From Natronolimnobius baerhuensis (lineage in GTDB: Archaea > Halobacteriota > Halobacteria > Halobacteriales > Natrialbaceae): a stretch of 64,000 bases of DNA. The notes under the pieces were generated by a model, which worked only from the letters and a program-made list of their open reading frames with translations, was not told the DNA's origin and did not search any database. Below are positions 7,109 through 15,044 of this stretch, in pieces (the stretch's first letter is position 1; each line of letters begins with the position of its first letter). Both the position numbers and the translations under genes were made by a program. The DNA lies in assembly GCF_002177135.1 (NCBI RefSeq), contig NZ_MWPH01000002.1, positions 1,178,001 to 1,242,000 on the forward strand. Direction: 5' to 3'.

Positions 7109-8020
7109 TCAAAGGATACCGTATTCATAAGCAACATGAATGAAGTAAAGAGCGTAGAGAATCAGCGAATAGTATATGTAAAGCTTGGGTGAGGCAATGT
7201 CTGTAAATGGAGTTTGTCCGTATCGTCCGTACAGAAACCGGAGTGAGACAATGAGATAGTTAACGGCGATTGCGAGGAGTGTTCCTTCTACTATGATAGA
7301 TGTTATCTCGGGGTTTGTCACTCTTGAAGATAGGAGATAAAATCCTACGAAACTGAAAGAGAATATTGTGAGAAGACCTAATGCGGCAAAAGAGGTTCCA
7401 ATCAAACTTAGAACACGGTCTCCCCAACTGACTTCGGAAGGTGTTTGACGGTGAACTGTTGGAATGTCACGTACTTCTTCCGGCCATTCTGATTTTGGAA
7501 GTAACGACGATGATAGAGATGTCTTGGAAATGTAAAGGGTGATTCGTCCCAGTATCGTTCCTCTGTGTTCCAGATGCTGTTTATAAGAGTATATGCAAAT
7601 CAACAGGAAGAAATCACGGAACATCATTTCGTATAAAATGACAAAACCAAGGCAAAAGACGACCGCATATAAGAGACTCAGTGTGGATGGTCGAGGATTA
7701 ACGATTGGTACATGGGCTTGAGTAGCACTTCCAAGTACGAGTACCAAATAGAGTAGTCCGAAAGCGGTTGATATGACCAATAGAGGCGTTGTACTTCGAA
7801 GAAGGTCTTTTGAATAGGGATTCAGGGACGCCATTCTACGAACGAGTGTTATAATTAGTAGAAGAAATGCCGAAAAGATAGCAACAGGATAGAGTGGAGT
7901 ACTTACATTGGGAACGAAAAGTAGGGCGGTTGCAAGAAGTGCAGCGAACGTAATTTCGTATCCAATGGCTGATTCTTTGTCGATTTCAATGTGGTTGTCG
8001 AACGAGAGATTAGTCATCAA
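7109..8020 (-). CDS. Polytopic membrane protein of unknown function
   Basis: 303 aa with about seven hydrophobic segments, roughly at residues 24-42, 46-62, 77-97, 113-146 (two merged), 216-240, 249-268 and 281-299. A cytosolic or external loop (about 148-205) is charged and Ser/Pro-rich. No transporter signature or catalytic motif seen. In the accessory part of the provirus beside the GNAT gene, so it may be a moron gene acting on the host membrane; that is a guess. Confidence 0.6.
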   Translation of the reverse strand: MMTNLSFDNHIEIDKESAIGYEITFAALLATALLFVPNVSTPLYPVAIFSAFLLLIITLVRRMASLNPYSKDLLRSTTPLLVISTAFGLLYLVLVLGSATQAHVPIVNPRPSTLSLLYAVVFCLGFVILYEMMFRDFFLLICIYSYKQHLEHRGTILGRITLYISKTSLSSSLLPKSEWPEEVRDIPTVHRQTPSEVSWGDRVLSLIGTSFAALGLLTIFSFSFVGFYLLSSRVTNPEITSIIVEGTLLAIAVNYLIVSLRFLYGRYGQTPFTDIASPKLYIYYSLILYALYFIHVAYEYGIL

Positions 8021-8095
8021 GCAAGTAATTGAATCACTGAAGTATAAAATCAGCTAAGAAATTTCCATAGGCTCTATTTGAGTTTAGTTAACTAT

Positions 8096-8332
8096 TCAGC
8101 CCACCACATCAACATCATCATCAGGAAGTTTACTAATAGAAATATTATCATCAGAGTCAGAAGTGTTCTCTAAGAGTAGCGAAATGGTGGTGCGTGGCTC
8201 TTCTCCGCCTTTAACTGTAGATTCAATTATTTGTGTGACTTTCCATTCATTATCGTTGTAGTTGATTGTATCTCCAACTTCGATATCTTGTGCATCTTTT
8301 CTTGCCATATCGAAATGTGAATCCGCAGTCAC
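8096..8332 (-). CDS. Small acidic protein, GTG or ATG start
   Basis: 78 aa if begun at GTG 8332 (TADSHFDMARKD...), 70 aa from ATG 8308 (MARKDAQDIEVGDTINYNDN). The core VGDTINYNDNEWKVTQIIES resembles a short beta-barrel. The C-terminus is an Asp-rich tail (DSDDNISISKLPDDDVDVVG). TGTAGGTAACA at 8334-8344 directly precedes the GTG. Function unknown. Confidence 0.55.
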   Translation of the reverse strand: MTADSHFDMARKDAQDIEVGDTINYNDNEWKVTQIIESTVKGGEEPRTTISLLLENTSDSDDNISISKLPDDDVDVVG

Positions 8333-8387
8333 TTGTAGGTAACACTGGCTGTAAGAGAATTATTAGATATAATAGATATCGTCTTTA

Positions 8388-9398
8388 TCAACCGAATGCC
8401 ATTGGTATAAGACTATAAACCTCCTGAGCAGGTCCCGACCTTGTATCGAGATGGTCAATGGATTCAAGCACCGCACGACCTCCAGTGGTTAAGTCATCAG
8501 CGAAGTAGTGGTCTGATTCACATACCTTCTCAGACCATTCTGAGACAAGTGTAGCTGCGATACCTTCTTCCCTGTGCTCATTACGTACGTATAGTTGTGA
8601 CAGTATTGGCCCTTTGTCGTGGTCTTCCCACGTAAGGTATCCTGCCATCTCCTCATCTTGAATATAACAGAGGGCGTGCTGGTATTCATGCTTGTACGTG
8701 CTGACAACATCATCTGACCATCTGGGAATTTGTGAAGCGGTGAGCACAGCGTCTTGAACCCGGGTTGAGCCGTGAGGTGGGTGATGAATGGCGAATGCCT
8801 CATCCTTTCCTATCTCAACAATTGACTCTGAAGTGGAGTCGCCACCAAGAAGCCAATCTGCGGAGAAGAGTTTATTGAACGATGCTTTTCTGCCTTCTCG
8901 GTATCGTCCGTAAATTTTGTGGCAGTCTTTGCACGAGACGAGCCGGAATTCCTGCTCACCAAAACTTTCGCTAAGTTCAGAGTTTTCGCTCTCTACCAGA
9001 ACCTTGTTTGAGGAGATACGCTCGCATCTACAGTCGTCTGGTTCAATGTCTGGTTCTTGGTTCATTTCCCCAAAAGCATTCATGAAATAAGATGACCCTG
9101 TTATATCTTCCACGTTTGAGATATATTCTGATTTTAGTTGCGAGATGCGCTCGCCATCAGGCATTGGAAAGAAAACAGAGTATAGTTCGTTTTTGCGGTA
9201 CTGGGCAAATGGTTCTGATGATAGTTTATGCTCATCAAATATCTCCCACGAACCCTCATTCAAGTGTAATAAAATACACCTCTTATCGCTAACAATGATA
9301 CTACCGATTCGTTTCTTATTGAACTGTTGTTGGTGTTCCACCGGTACCTCGGCAATATGGGTTTCATCTTTTCTCAGCACACTTTCGGTGAAGGACAT
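8388..9398 (-). CDS. Protein with GNAT-like acetyltransferase C-terminus and cysteine-rich centre
   Basis: 336 aa from ATG 9398; GAGTTTATATTC about 27 nt upstream fits a leaderless start. The middle has DCRC and CKDC pairs, a likely zinc knuckle. Residues 268-290 (QLYVRNEHREEGIAATLVSE) match the acetyl-CoA-binding motif of GNAT enzymes (V-R-x3-R-x2-G-I-A). The substrate is not evident; the N-terminal 120 residues are unassigned. It lies 114 nt beyond the integrase gene in the same direction, so it is accessory cargo of the element. Confidence 0.6.
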   Translation of the reverse strand: MSFTESVLRKDETHIAEVPVEHQQQFNKKRIGSIIVSDKRCILLHLNEGSWEIFDEHKLSSEPFAQYRKNELYSVFFPMPDGERISQLKSEYISNVEDITGSSYFMNAFGEMNQEPDIEPDDCRCERISSNKVLVESENSELSESFGEQEFRLVSCKDCHKIYGRYREGRKASFNKLFSADWLLGGDSTSESIVEIGKDEAFAIHHPPHGSTRVQDAVLTASQIPRWSDDVVSTYKHEYQHALCYIQDEEMAGYLTWEDHDKGPILSQLYVRNEHREEGIAATLVSEWSEKVCESDHYFADDLTTGGRAVLESIDHLDTRSGPAQEVYSLIPMAFG

Positions 9399-9512
9399 CG
9401 TATATACACGTGAAGTGATAGAATATAAACTCAATGCTGTCGATGAATCTCTTCTATATATAATAGAGAAGTGAAGTTATCTCTCTCAGAGCATCTCAGC
9501 AGAATATGTCTG

Positions 9513-10505
9513 TCAGATATTATCTAAGTAATCTCTCCGTTGTTCCATCTTTTCAGTCTGTGAGCGGCGGTCGTAGTGCTTTTCCAGAACATCTTCGCTC
9601 ACGTCCGCTCGGTCTGAGACCATTTTCTCTGGCATGTCCTTTCGCAAGAAGTGTGTGATGGAACCACGACGGACGGCGTGCGGACTTACGCTGTCGTCGC
9701 ACTTGTGGGATGTTTTGCCGTCTGATTGGCTATTGCACTCTTCGGTCTCGCACTCGTCACCTCTGAAACTCGGACACGTGAGAGTGTAGCACCAACGCCG
9801 CATTGTGTTCCTGTGAACCCGCCCTTGCTTACTGGAGAAGAGTGGTTCCCTCCCGTGTTGGTCGGTGTTGGTAATTCTATGATGTTCAAGGTAGTCGTCT
9901 ATGATAGCACAGGTCTCGTCTGAGAGTGCTACTGGTCGTTCTCCGGATGGTCCGTTTTTCAGATTAGTTCCGTCCCGTTCTCGGAAATGGATGAATTGGT
10001 CGTCACTATCGTAGTCGTCCACGTCTAGGGAACGGAGGGCACCCACACGGGCGCTTGTTCTCCATGCAAGAAGGAACCAGACGTGTTCGACTGTGGCGTA
10101 GTGATAGCGGTCCAGTGTTTCTAGAATCGCTCTGGCGTTGTCCTCAGAGATTTTTCGGCTATTCACTTCGTCTGACCGCTTCATCTTCACGCTCGGTACT
10201 GATTCACATAACTCTGAATCCACGATTCCAAGCCGTCCAAGATAGCGAAGGAACACACGGAGGGTGTCTAACTGCCCTTTCAGGGCAGATTTCGAGAGGT
10301 CGCCGTCTTTCCGCCTCCAATTTTTGTATCGCTCTACGTCAAGCGGTTTGAGTCCACTGAGGTCTTCTATGTTATTCTGGCCACACCATCGAACGAAGTG
10401 GTTTAGCCGATATTTGTGAGTTTTCAGGGTTGATTCTCTGACTTCGCCTTTTCGTGATTCGAGATACATGCTCTGGCATTCTTCTGGGTCCGGGTTTCGG
10501 CTCAT
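9513..10505 (-). CDS. Tyrosine recombinase / integrase of the provirus
   Basis: 330 aa. N-terminal SAM-like core-binding domain (about 10-110), then the catalytic domain: R153 (TSARVGALRS), box HAVRR (H276, R279), and nucleophile Y311 (EKHYDRR). A cysteine-rich insert (C239, C244, C252, C257, H267, C269) precedes the HxxR box and could bind zinc, as in other haloarchaeal integrases. The frame stays open upstream to 10793, but that part translates tRNA-like attachment DNA, so ATG 10505 (MSRNPDPEE) is taken. It catalyses integration and excision at a tRNA 3' end; the candidate attR lies 109 nt upstream of its start. Confidence 0.9.
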   Translation of the reverse strand: MSRNPDPEECQSMYLESRKGEVRESTLKTHKYRLNHFVRWCGQNNIEDLSGLKPLDVERYKNWRRKDGDLSKSALKGQLDTLRVFLRYLGRLGIVDSELCESVPSVKMKRSDEVNSRKISEDNARAILETLDRYHYATVEHVWFLLAWRTSARVGALRSLDVDDYDSDDQFIHFRERDGTNLKNGPSGERPVALSDETCAIIDDYLEHHRITNTDQHGREPLFSSKQGRVHRNTMRRWCYTLTCPSFRGDECETEECNSQSDGKTSHKCDDSVSPHAVRRGSITHFLRKDMPEKMVSDRADVSEDVLEKHYDRRSQTEKMEQRRDYLDNI

Positions 10506-10584
10506 TGTGAAACTCCGGAATCGCCAATTGGGTCCGAGGTCGGTGGCGAGCAGGCCCGGAGGGGCTGCGAGGTAAACTGAGGTT

Positions 10585-10601
10585 CTGAAACTTTGTTTCA
10601 G
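10585..10601. repeat. Short perfect hairpin between integrase and attR
   Basis: CTGAAAC, TTT, GTTTCAG: a 7-bp stem with a 3-nt loop, flanked on both sides by GGTTCT copies. It may be an arm-type binding site for the integrase or an excisionase, or a structural element of att. No further support. Confidence 0.35.
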
Positions 10602-10613
10602 GTTCTCAGGTGT

Positions 10614-10635
10614 GGTTCGAACCCGCCCGAGCCCA
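10614..10635 (+). other. Candidate attR: displaced tRNA 3' end at the right boundary of the provirus
   Basis: On the plus strand this is the 3' part of a tRNA: T-loop TTCGAAC, T-stem half CCGCC, acceptor half CGAGCCC and discriminator A, without the body of the tRNA. Base composition changes from provirus to host across this point, and the integrase gene is the last provirus gene. The expected reading is that the element entered the 3' end of a tRNA that begins GGGCTCG, which should lie intact at the left junction outside the window. Confidence 0.6.
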
Positions 10636-10768
10636 CTATTGCTGGCGCGAACAAATTCGTGAGCGCCAGCACTGTGATGCGAGGGCGGGTCGAACCAGAC
10701 CAGTCGCAGCGGCCGAACGAAGTGAGGCCGACCGTCTGGGCGAGGTTCGAACCCGCTCGATCCCACCA
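10636..10768 (+). repeat. tRNA-tail unit behind attR: hairpin A, inverted T arm, loop B, direct tRNA 3' copy
   Basis: Hairpin A is GCTGGCGC, loop GAACAAATTCGTGA, GCGCCAGC (10641-10670), a perfect 8-bp stem. An inverted T arm follows (GGCGGGTCGAACC, about 10684-10696), then CGGCC, loop GAACGAAGTGA, GGCCG (10710-10730), then a direct tRNA 3' copy with TTCGAAC and CGATCCCA (10744-10764). The inverted and direct arms can pair over 12 of 13 positions. It has the same order of parts as the units after tRNA-Phe, tRNA-His and tRNA-Lys. Confidence 0.65.
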
Positions 10769-11142
10769 CCCTAGCACTCACTCGAGCAGTCAAAAGTACC
10801 AGTTCAAAATCGCTGCCCTCGAGCCCCCATCACCTCGAGACTGAGCCCACCGCTCACAGCGACTCGACAGGCGAAACCAGCGCTATCGTCGACTCGAGAC
10901 ACAGCTACGATGGGACTGCTGTGTCAGCGACACACGCCATCGATAGCGCAGGGAGTGCCGTACCGATAGTCCGCCACTACCGGCGGCAAAACGCACTCAC
11001 TGTCGGTTGAAGAAACGACAACTGATGACGGCGACAGTATGCGGCACGAATCATCTGATTGCCCGTTATTGGTCGGCCTCGAGTCCACGAGTTCGTTCTA
11101 ATCAGTCGCTATCGGGGTCGATGTGGGTCTCGTCGTGGGTCG
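10769..11142. other. Gene-free host stretch beyond the provirus
   Basis: I see no convincing gene, RNA or repeat. It is GC-rich, with several CTCGAG sites and scattered short palindromes, and looks like decayed intergenic DNA between the attachment region and the DUF7344 gene. Confidence 0.4.
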
Positions 11143-11589
11143 TTAGTGCTTGAGCCGGGCGACGTTCTCACGGATGGAACTGAAGAACCCATCGTCGGCG
11201 TCGGCCATGAGGGCAGCGTGCAGCGTCGAGTTCTCGGGTTCGTCTTTGATGACGATCCGGAGGTACGGCTCGAGTTGTTCGAACGCGTCGGCGAGGACGA
11301 CGGTGTGGTTATCCTCGTCGTGGTCGACGACGCCTGCATCGGCCAGTTTCGGGACGTGGCACTGGACCGACGAGACGTAGACGCTCTTGTACTCGTTTTT
11401 CTCGACGTCATCTGGATCCACGTCATGCTCCCAGCCAGCGACGCGTTCGGCGAGCGACGAGAGTTCGATTGGGTCTTCGCGGCCACGAAGCGCATAGAGG
11501 AGGTACCGCCGCCGACGATTGGCGAGCAACTCGAGGATCGTGTCAGCTGACAGTTCCTGGTCTGTCTGACTCGAGGTAAGGGCTTCCAT
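11143..11589 (-). CDS. DUF7344-type winged-helix protein
   Basis: 148 aa. Residues 15-95 (ILELLANRRRRYLLYALRGR...IELSSLAERVAGWE... YVSSVQCHVPKLADAGVVDH) have the layout of the haloarchaeal DUF7344 winged-helix family: two helices, an HVPKLADAGVV recognition helix and a short wing. The C-terminal part is helical. Proteins of this family are presumed transcriptional regulators; the target here is unknown. It stands alone between the provirus boundary and tRNA-Phe. Confidence 0.75.
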   Translation of the reverse strand: MEALTSSQTDQELSADTILELLANRRRRYLLYALRGREDPIELSSLAERVAGWEHDVDPDDVEKNEYKSVYVSSVQCHVPKLADAGVVDHDEDNHTVVLADAFEQLEPYLRIVIKDEPENSTLHAALMADADDGFFSSIRENVARLKH

Positions 11590-11780
11590 AACATGGTGTT
11601 ACTCCCCAGAGCGGAAAAGGGTGTCTTGAATATCTGAAAATCCGACAAGCGCATACTACCGACGAGAAATCGGACCGTATACGAGAGTACACCATAGTTA
11701 CGCAACACGTGAGCAGAGTATGTGAAGAGATAGCACTACTCTAAGACACACAGTCGAACAGCAGGTCAGATTCGAAATCC

Positions 11781-11789
11781 TTTTTTATA
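11781..11789 (+). promoter_or_regulatory. TATA box of the tRNA-Phe gene
   Basis: TTTTTTATA lies 23-31 nt upstream of the first tRNA base, the normal archaeal TATA position for a tRNA transcribed from its own mature 5' end or a very short leader. Confidence 0.6.
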
Positions 11790-11811
11790 CGATCAACCGA
11801 GGTTTGGGTAA

Positions 11812-11885
11812 GCCGCCTTAGCTCAGACTGGGAGAGCACTCGACTGAAGATCGAGCTGTCCCCGGTTCAAATCCGGGAGGCGGCA
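11812..11885 (+). tRNA. tRNA-Phe (anticodon GAA)
   Basis: 74 nt. Acceptor GCCGCCT pairs with AGGCGGC plus discriminator A; the anticodon arm CTCGA-CTGAAGA-TCGAG gives GAA; the T arm is CCCGG-TTCAAAT-CCGGG. No encoded CCA and no intron. It is followed at once by two tRNA-tail units. Confidence 0.97.
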
Positions 11886-12119
11886 TACTTTTCCGCGAGG
11901 CAATTCGTCGAGCAGAAGGTATCCAACCGACCGGTTTGAACCCTGGAAGTCACGCGCAACGAGTGTAGCGAGTGAGCATGTCTTCCTCCGGTTCAAATCC
12001 GGGAGGCGGCATACTTTTCCGCGAGGCAATTCGCGAGCCGCAGGTATGCATTCTGACCGGATTTGAAGGAGAGGACGCCGAGCGTCAGCGAGGCGTTCGC
12101 GTGGTTCAAATCCGGGGCA
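11886..12119 (+). repeat. Two tandem tRNA-tail units behind tRNA-Phe
   Basis: Unit 1 (11886-12011): hairpin A with CGAGGCAATTCG core; inverted T arm CCGGTTTGAACC plus CTGGAAG (11931-11949); loop B AACGAGTGTAGCGAGTGA; then CTTCC and a direct copy of the tRNA 3' end through AGGCGGCA. Unit 2 (12012-12119): hairpin A repeats TACTTTTCCGCGAGGCAATT nearly unchanged; inverted arm CCGGATTTGAA; an inner stem ACGCC/GGCGT; direct arm TTCAAATCCGGGGCA, more degraded. GGAAG and CTTCC pair around loop B, and the inverted and direct T arms pair outside them. Units shorten and decay with distance from the tRNA. Confidence 0.7.
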
Positions 12120-12171
12120 TCGTGTGAGGCCTCGAGCAAATCACCACTCCAACCAGAACGAACCCAAACGG

Positions 12172-12930
12172 TTACTCGTCGATCTCGAACGTCGTGATGA
12201 CGGCCTCGTTGTCAGGAGTAGCGTACGAGGCGATCACGGCATACTCGCCCGGCCCCTCGACAGTACAGGAATCACCGACAGCCTCGAGTGAGCCGTCACA
12301 TGCCTCAGTTGTGTCCGGGCCAGTAACGGCAAAGTCGTCTGCGCGGTCGACTGCGACGAGGGTAATCGACGCCGTCTGGGCGTCCGAATCGATGTCGACA
12401 GAGAGGGCGGCCTGTGGCATTGCGACTGTCGTGTCCTGCTCGTCCTCGAGAGCCCACAGTCGCCATGCCTGTTCGTGTTGTCGAAAGGTGAGTTCGACTG
12501 TCGCTTCCTCCGCGTTCTCGCGCTCGCCGCTCGAGTCGACTGTAACCGTCCAGACAGCCTCGAGAACGACTTCATCCTCGTCCTCCTCGAGAACGTCCAG
12601 TTCGTGTGAGGTGATGCTGGCCGCGATAATCGCGTCACGGTCGAGGTCCTCGGCGATGGGTGCGTCCGGGTGTAACTGGTCGCGTGCTGTGTCTACATCG
12701 TCGTTCGTCACGGCAGTCACAAATGTGTCGACGACCGCTGTCGGTGAGCGAGGCTCACTCGAGTCCGCCGGATCGTCCTCGGTTGCGTTGCTCGAGTCGT
12801 TCGAGGTGGTTGTGGTGTTCGAGTCGGTGTCATCGGTCGTCGCAGCAGGTTCGCCTGCCTGCGATTCAAGGCAGCCAGCGAGCGTGAGACCGGTGGTGCC
12901 AGCCAGCACCAGGAGGGTGCGTCGATTCAT
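12172..12930 (-). CDS. Predicted lipoprotein with NTF2-like domain
   Basis: 252 aa from ATG 12930 (MNRRTLLVLAG). Signal peptide with lipobox TLAGC (Cys at about 19), then a Thr/Asp-rich linker (about 25-60) typical of haloarchaeal lipoproteins. Residues 62-145 (PTAVVDTFVTAVTNDDVDTA ... WRLWALE) look like an NTF2/SnoaL-like alpha+beta fold. The C-terminal part is beta-rich. Anchored outside the cell membrane; ligand unknown. Single gene, with no operon partner in this direction. Confidence 0.75.
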   Translation of the reverse strand: MNRRTLLVLAGTTGLTLAGCLESQAGEPAATTDDTDSNTTTTSNDSSNATEDDPADSSEPRSPTAVVDTFVTAVTNDDVDTARDQLHPDAPIAEDLDRDAIIAASITSHELDVLEEDEDEVVLEAVWTVTVDSSGERENAEEATVELTFRQHEQAWRLWALEDEQDTTVAMPQAALSVDIDSDAQTASITLVAVDRADDFAVTGPDTTEACDGSLEAVGDSCTVEGPGEYAVIASYATPDNEAVITTFEIDE

Positions 12931-13140
12931 ACTGACAGTCACGAGTCAGGACTAGTGATTGTTCCGCTCTTGTTCGCCACGTAGGCAACGGCGACCGTTC
13001 GGAGTTAGCGTAGCGTGAGTCGACAGGAAACCTCGGAGTCGGCACGCGGGGCAGGTCTCAGCACGCTCAACATAACGCCCGCGGTGCAAACGAACGGTTA
13101 ACAGCTATCCGGCTGCCGTCCATAGGTGTCCGTGTTCACA

Positions 13141-13986
13141 ATGGAAAACGAGAGTGACACATTCGAGATTGGCGAGACGACGATTCATCGACTCGGTTTT
13201 GGCGCAATGCGTCTCTGTGGTGAGGAGATCATCGGCTCCCCAGACGACGAGGACGCCGCACACGCTGTGCTCGAGCAGGCGGTCGAGTCCGGAGTCGACT
13301 TCATCGATACGGCGGATTCGTATGGACCGGGCGTCAGCGAGCGACTCATCGGAGAAACGCTGGGTGACCGAGAGGATGTGTTGGTCGCGACCAAGGCAGG
13401 CTTGCTCCGCAATCGCGAGGGCGAGTGGCTGGCCCACGGCGAACCGGACTACATCCGCAATCAGGTGTTAGCATCGCTCGACCGGCTCCGAACTGACACC
13501 ATCGATCTGTATCAGTTCCATCGGCCCGACGACGACGTTCCCTACGAGGAGTCCATTCAGACATTCGCCGAACTGCAGGATGACGGCCTCGTCGATCAGG
13601 TCGGCGTGAGTAACGTCTCCGTCGAGCAACTCGAGACCGCGCGCGAACACGTTGATGTCGCGACGGTCCAGAACCGATACAATCTGGCGGATCGCTCGAG
13701 TGCGGACGTCCTCGAGGTCTGTGAAGACCACGGCATCGGCTTTATTCCGTGGGCACCGATCAACGGCGACGACCTCGACGAACACGGCGAGACGCTCGAC
13801 GAGATTGCCGATGAGCACGATGCAACGCGCCGGCAGGTCGGTCTCGCCTGGCTGCTCGAACGCTCGGACGTTATCCTGCCGATTCCGGGTACGTCCGATT
13901 CAGACCATCTCGAGTCGAACATCGCTGCCTCACAGCTCTCGCTTTCGGATGACGAAGTGAGCCGATTGACTGCTCTCGAGTCGTAG
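13141..13986 (+). CDS. Aldo/keto reductase
   Basis: 281 aa TIM-barrel NAD(P)H-dependent oxidoreductase. The catalytic tetrad is visible: D56 (FIDTADSYG), Y61, K85 (VATKAG) and H127 (YQFHRPD). The cofactor-binding end has IPIPGTSDSDHLESN, as in AKR families that reduce aldehydes or ketones. ATG 13141 is used; an upstream in-frame start at 13126 is not an ATG. Substrate cannot be inferred from sequence or neighbours. Confidence 0.85.
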   Translation: MENESDTFEIGETTIHRLGFGAMRLCGEEIIGSPDDEDAAHAVLEQAVESGVDFIDTADSYGPGVSERLIGETLGDREDVLVATKAGLLRNREGEWLAHGEPDYIRNQVLASLDRLRTDTIDLYQFHRPDDDVPYEESIQTFAELQDDGLVDQVGVSNVSVEQLETAREHVDVATVQNRYNLADRSSADVLEVCEDHGIGFIPWAPINGDDLDEHGETLDEIADEHDATRRQVGLAWLLERSDVILPIPGTSDSDHLESNIAASQLSLSDDEVSRLTALES

Positions 13987-13996
13987 CTCACTCGCG

Positions 13997-14845
13997 TTAC
14001 TCGAGGAGGTGTTCGCGCCAGAGACAGGGTCGGAGAACGAAATCGTAGCCGGTCGTATCTCGGACGTTTGCGAGGTTCGCTCGGAGGTGTGCCCACTCGT
14101 GCTCTAGCAGATCGATCTCGTCGCCAGACCCCATCACACCCGTATTTTCGGGATCGCTATCGTGTGGCAGCGCAAGATGAGAGAGTTCGTGCAAGACGAG
14201 GCGCGCTTCCTCGAATCGGTCGTGGCGCTCGGCAACGACGGCGCGATTGCCGGCGCTAAACCCATTGACGTAGCCGTCGATTCCCGCGCCGAGAGTCTCG
14301 AGCCAGCGGCTATAGATTCGCTTTCGGCGGTCGGGGTCGATGGTCGTTCCGGGAATAACGACCAACTGCAGCGCCGTGTCTTTGATGTCGGATTCAATTT
14401 CGTCGCTGTAAAAACTCCGCCTCCCCAGTAAGAGGTCCTCAACTGAGCATCCATACCGGTCGTCGACAGCCTCGAGATCGTATCGATGCGGATACTCGAG
14501 CCACTGTGCGTGGATGCCATGGTCGCGGAATCGGTCGATGACCAGTCGCTTCGTCGTCGAGAAGAGTTCCGTCGAGCCGACGTATCGAACGTCGATCAGT
14601 AAGTCACGCCGCCCAGTCTCGAGTGGGTCGACCTGCTCCGGGCCGTATATCGACTCGAGGTGGCGCTGAAAGGACGTGGACTGTTTCTTCCGGGTTGGAA
14701 TGCCATCGCCATCGTCGTCCATCCACCCGGTGACCGTGCCGCTCGTGGTTCCGAGCAGAGAGACGCTGCTGAGGGCACCGACCGAACTGAGGACCGCTCG
14801 CCGGGAGGATGTGTCGTCGGAGTCACCATGGCAACGGTTCCCCAT
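13997..14845 (-). CDS. Tat-exported putative zinc metalloprotease
   Basis: 282 aa. Near the N-terminus is SSRRAVLSSVGAL, a twin-arginine signal followed by a hydrophobic stretch. An acidic DDDGDGIP loop could bind calcium. The key motif is HELSHLALPHD (about residues 222-232): HExxH with a third His five residues later, near but not identical to the metzincin HExxHxxGxxH spacing. Family not named; probably an extracellular peptidase or a fold relative. Convergent with the aldo/keto reductase gene. Confidence 0.6.
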   Translation of the reverse strand: MGNRCHGDSDDTSSRRAVLSSVGALSSVSLLGTTSGTVTGWMDDDGDGIPTRKKQSTSFQRHLESIYGPEQVDPLETGRRDLLIDVRYVGSTELFSTTKRLVIDRFRDHGIHAQWLEYPHRYDLEAVDDRYGCSVEDLLLGRRSFYSDEIESDIKDTALQLVVIPGTTIDPDRRKRIYSRWLETLGAGIDGYVNGFSAGNRAVVAERHDRFEEARLVLHELSHLALPHDSDPENTGVMGSGDEIDLLEHEWAHLRANLANVRDTTGYDFVLRPCLWREHLLE

Positions 14846-14936
14846 CTCATCCCGATAGTACGACTAGAGTGAGATAACTATCGGCCTGAAATACGCCATG
14901 CTTTAATTGTGTTGGGGGGTGCTCGAGGTAAGTTAC

Positions 14937-14944
14937 CAGTAGAT
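14937..14944. repeat. Left target-site duplication of the IS (CAGTAGAT)
   Basis: CAGTAGAT directly precedes the left inverted repeat at 14945 and recurs directly after the right one (16394-16401). An 8-bp duplication fits IS5-group elements of haloarchaea. Confidence 0.8.
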
Positions 14945-15044
14945 GGCTCTGTTGAAATCCTATTCTTTAGAGATGTATTTACGTGAATCTACTGCACACT
15001 ACACATTCGAATATAACGGTGCGTTCAGTGCGGTAGGAAAACAT

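Noticed and set aside
10506-10793. N-terminal extension of the integrase
   Set aside because: It would translate the tRNA-like attachment sequence and hairpins; the recombinase fold begins after ATG 10505.
12060-12125. Second tRNA gene after tRNA-Phe
   Set aside because: Only T-arm and acceptor 3' halves are present; no D arm, anticodon arm or 5' acceptor. It is part of a tRNA-tail unit.
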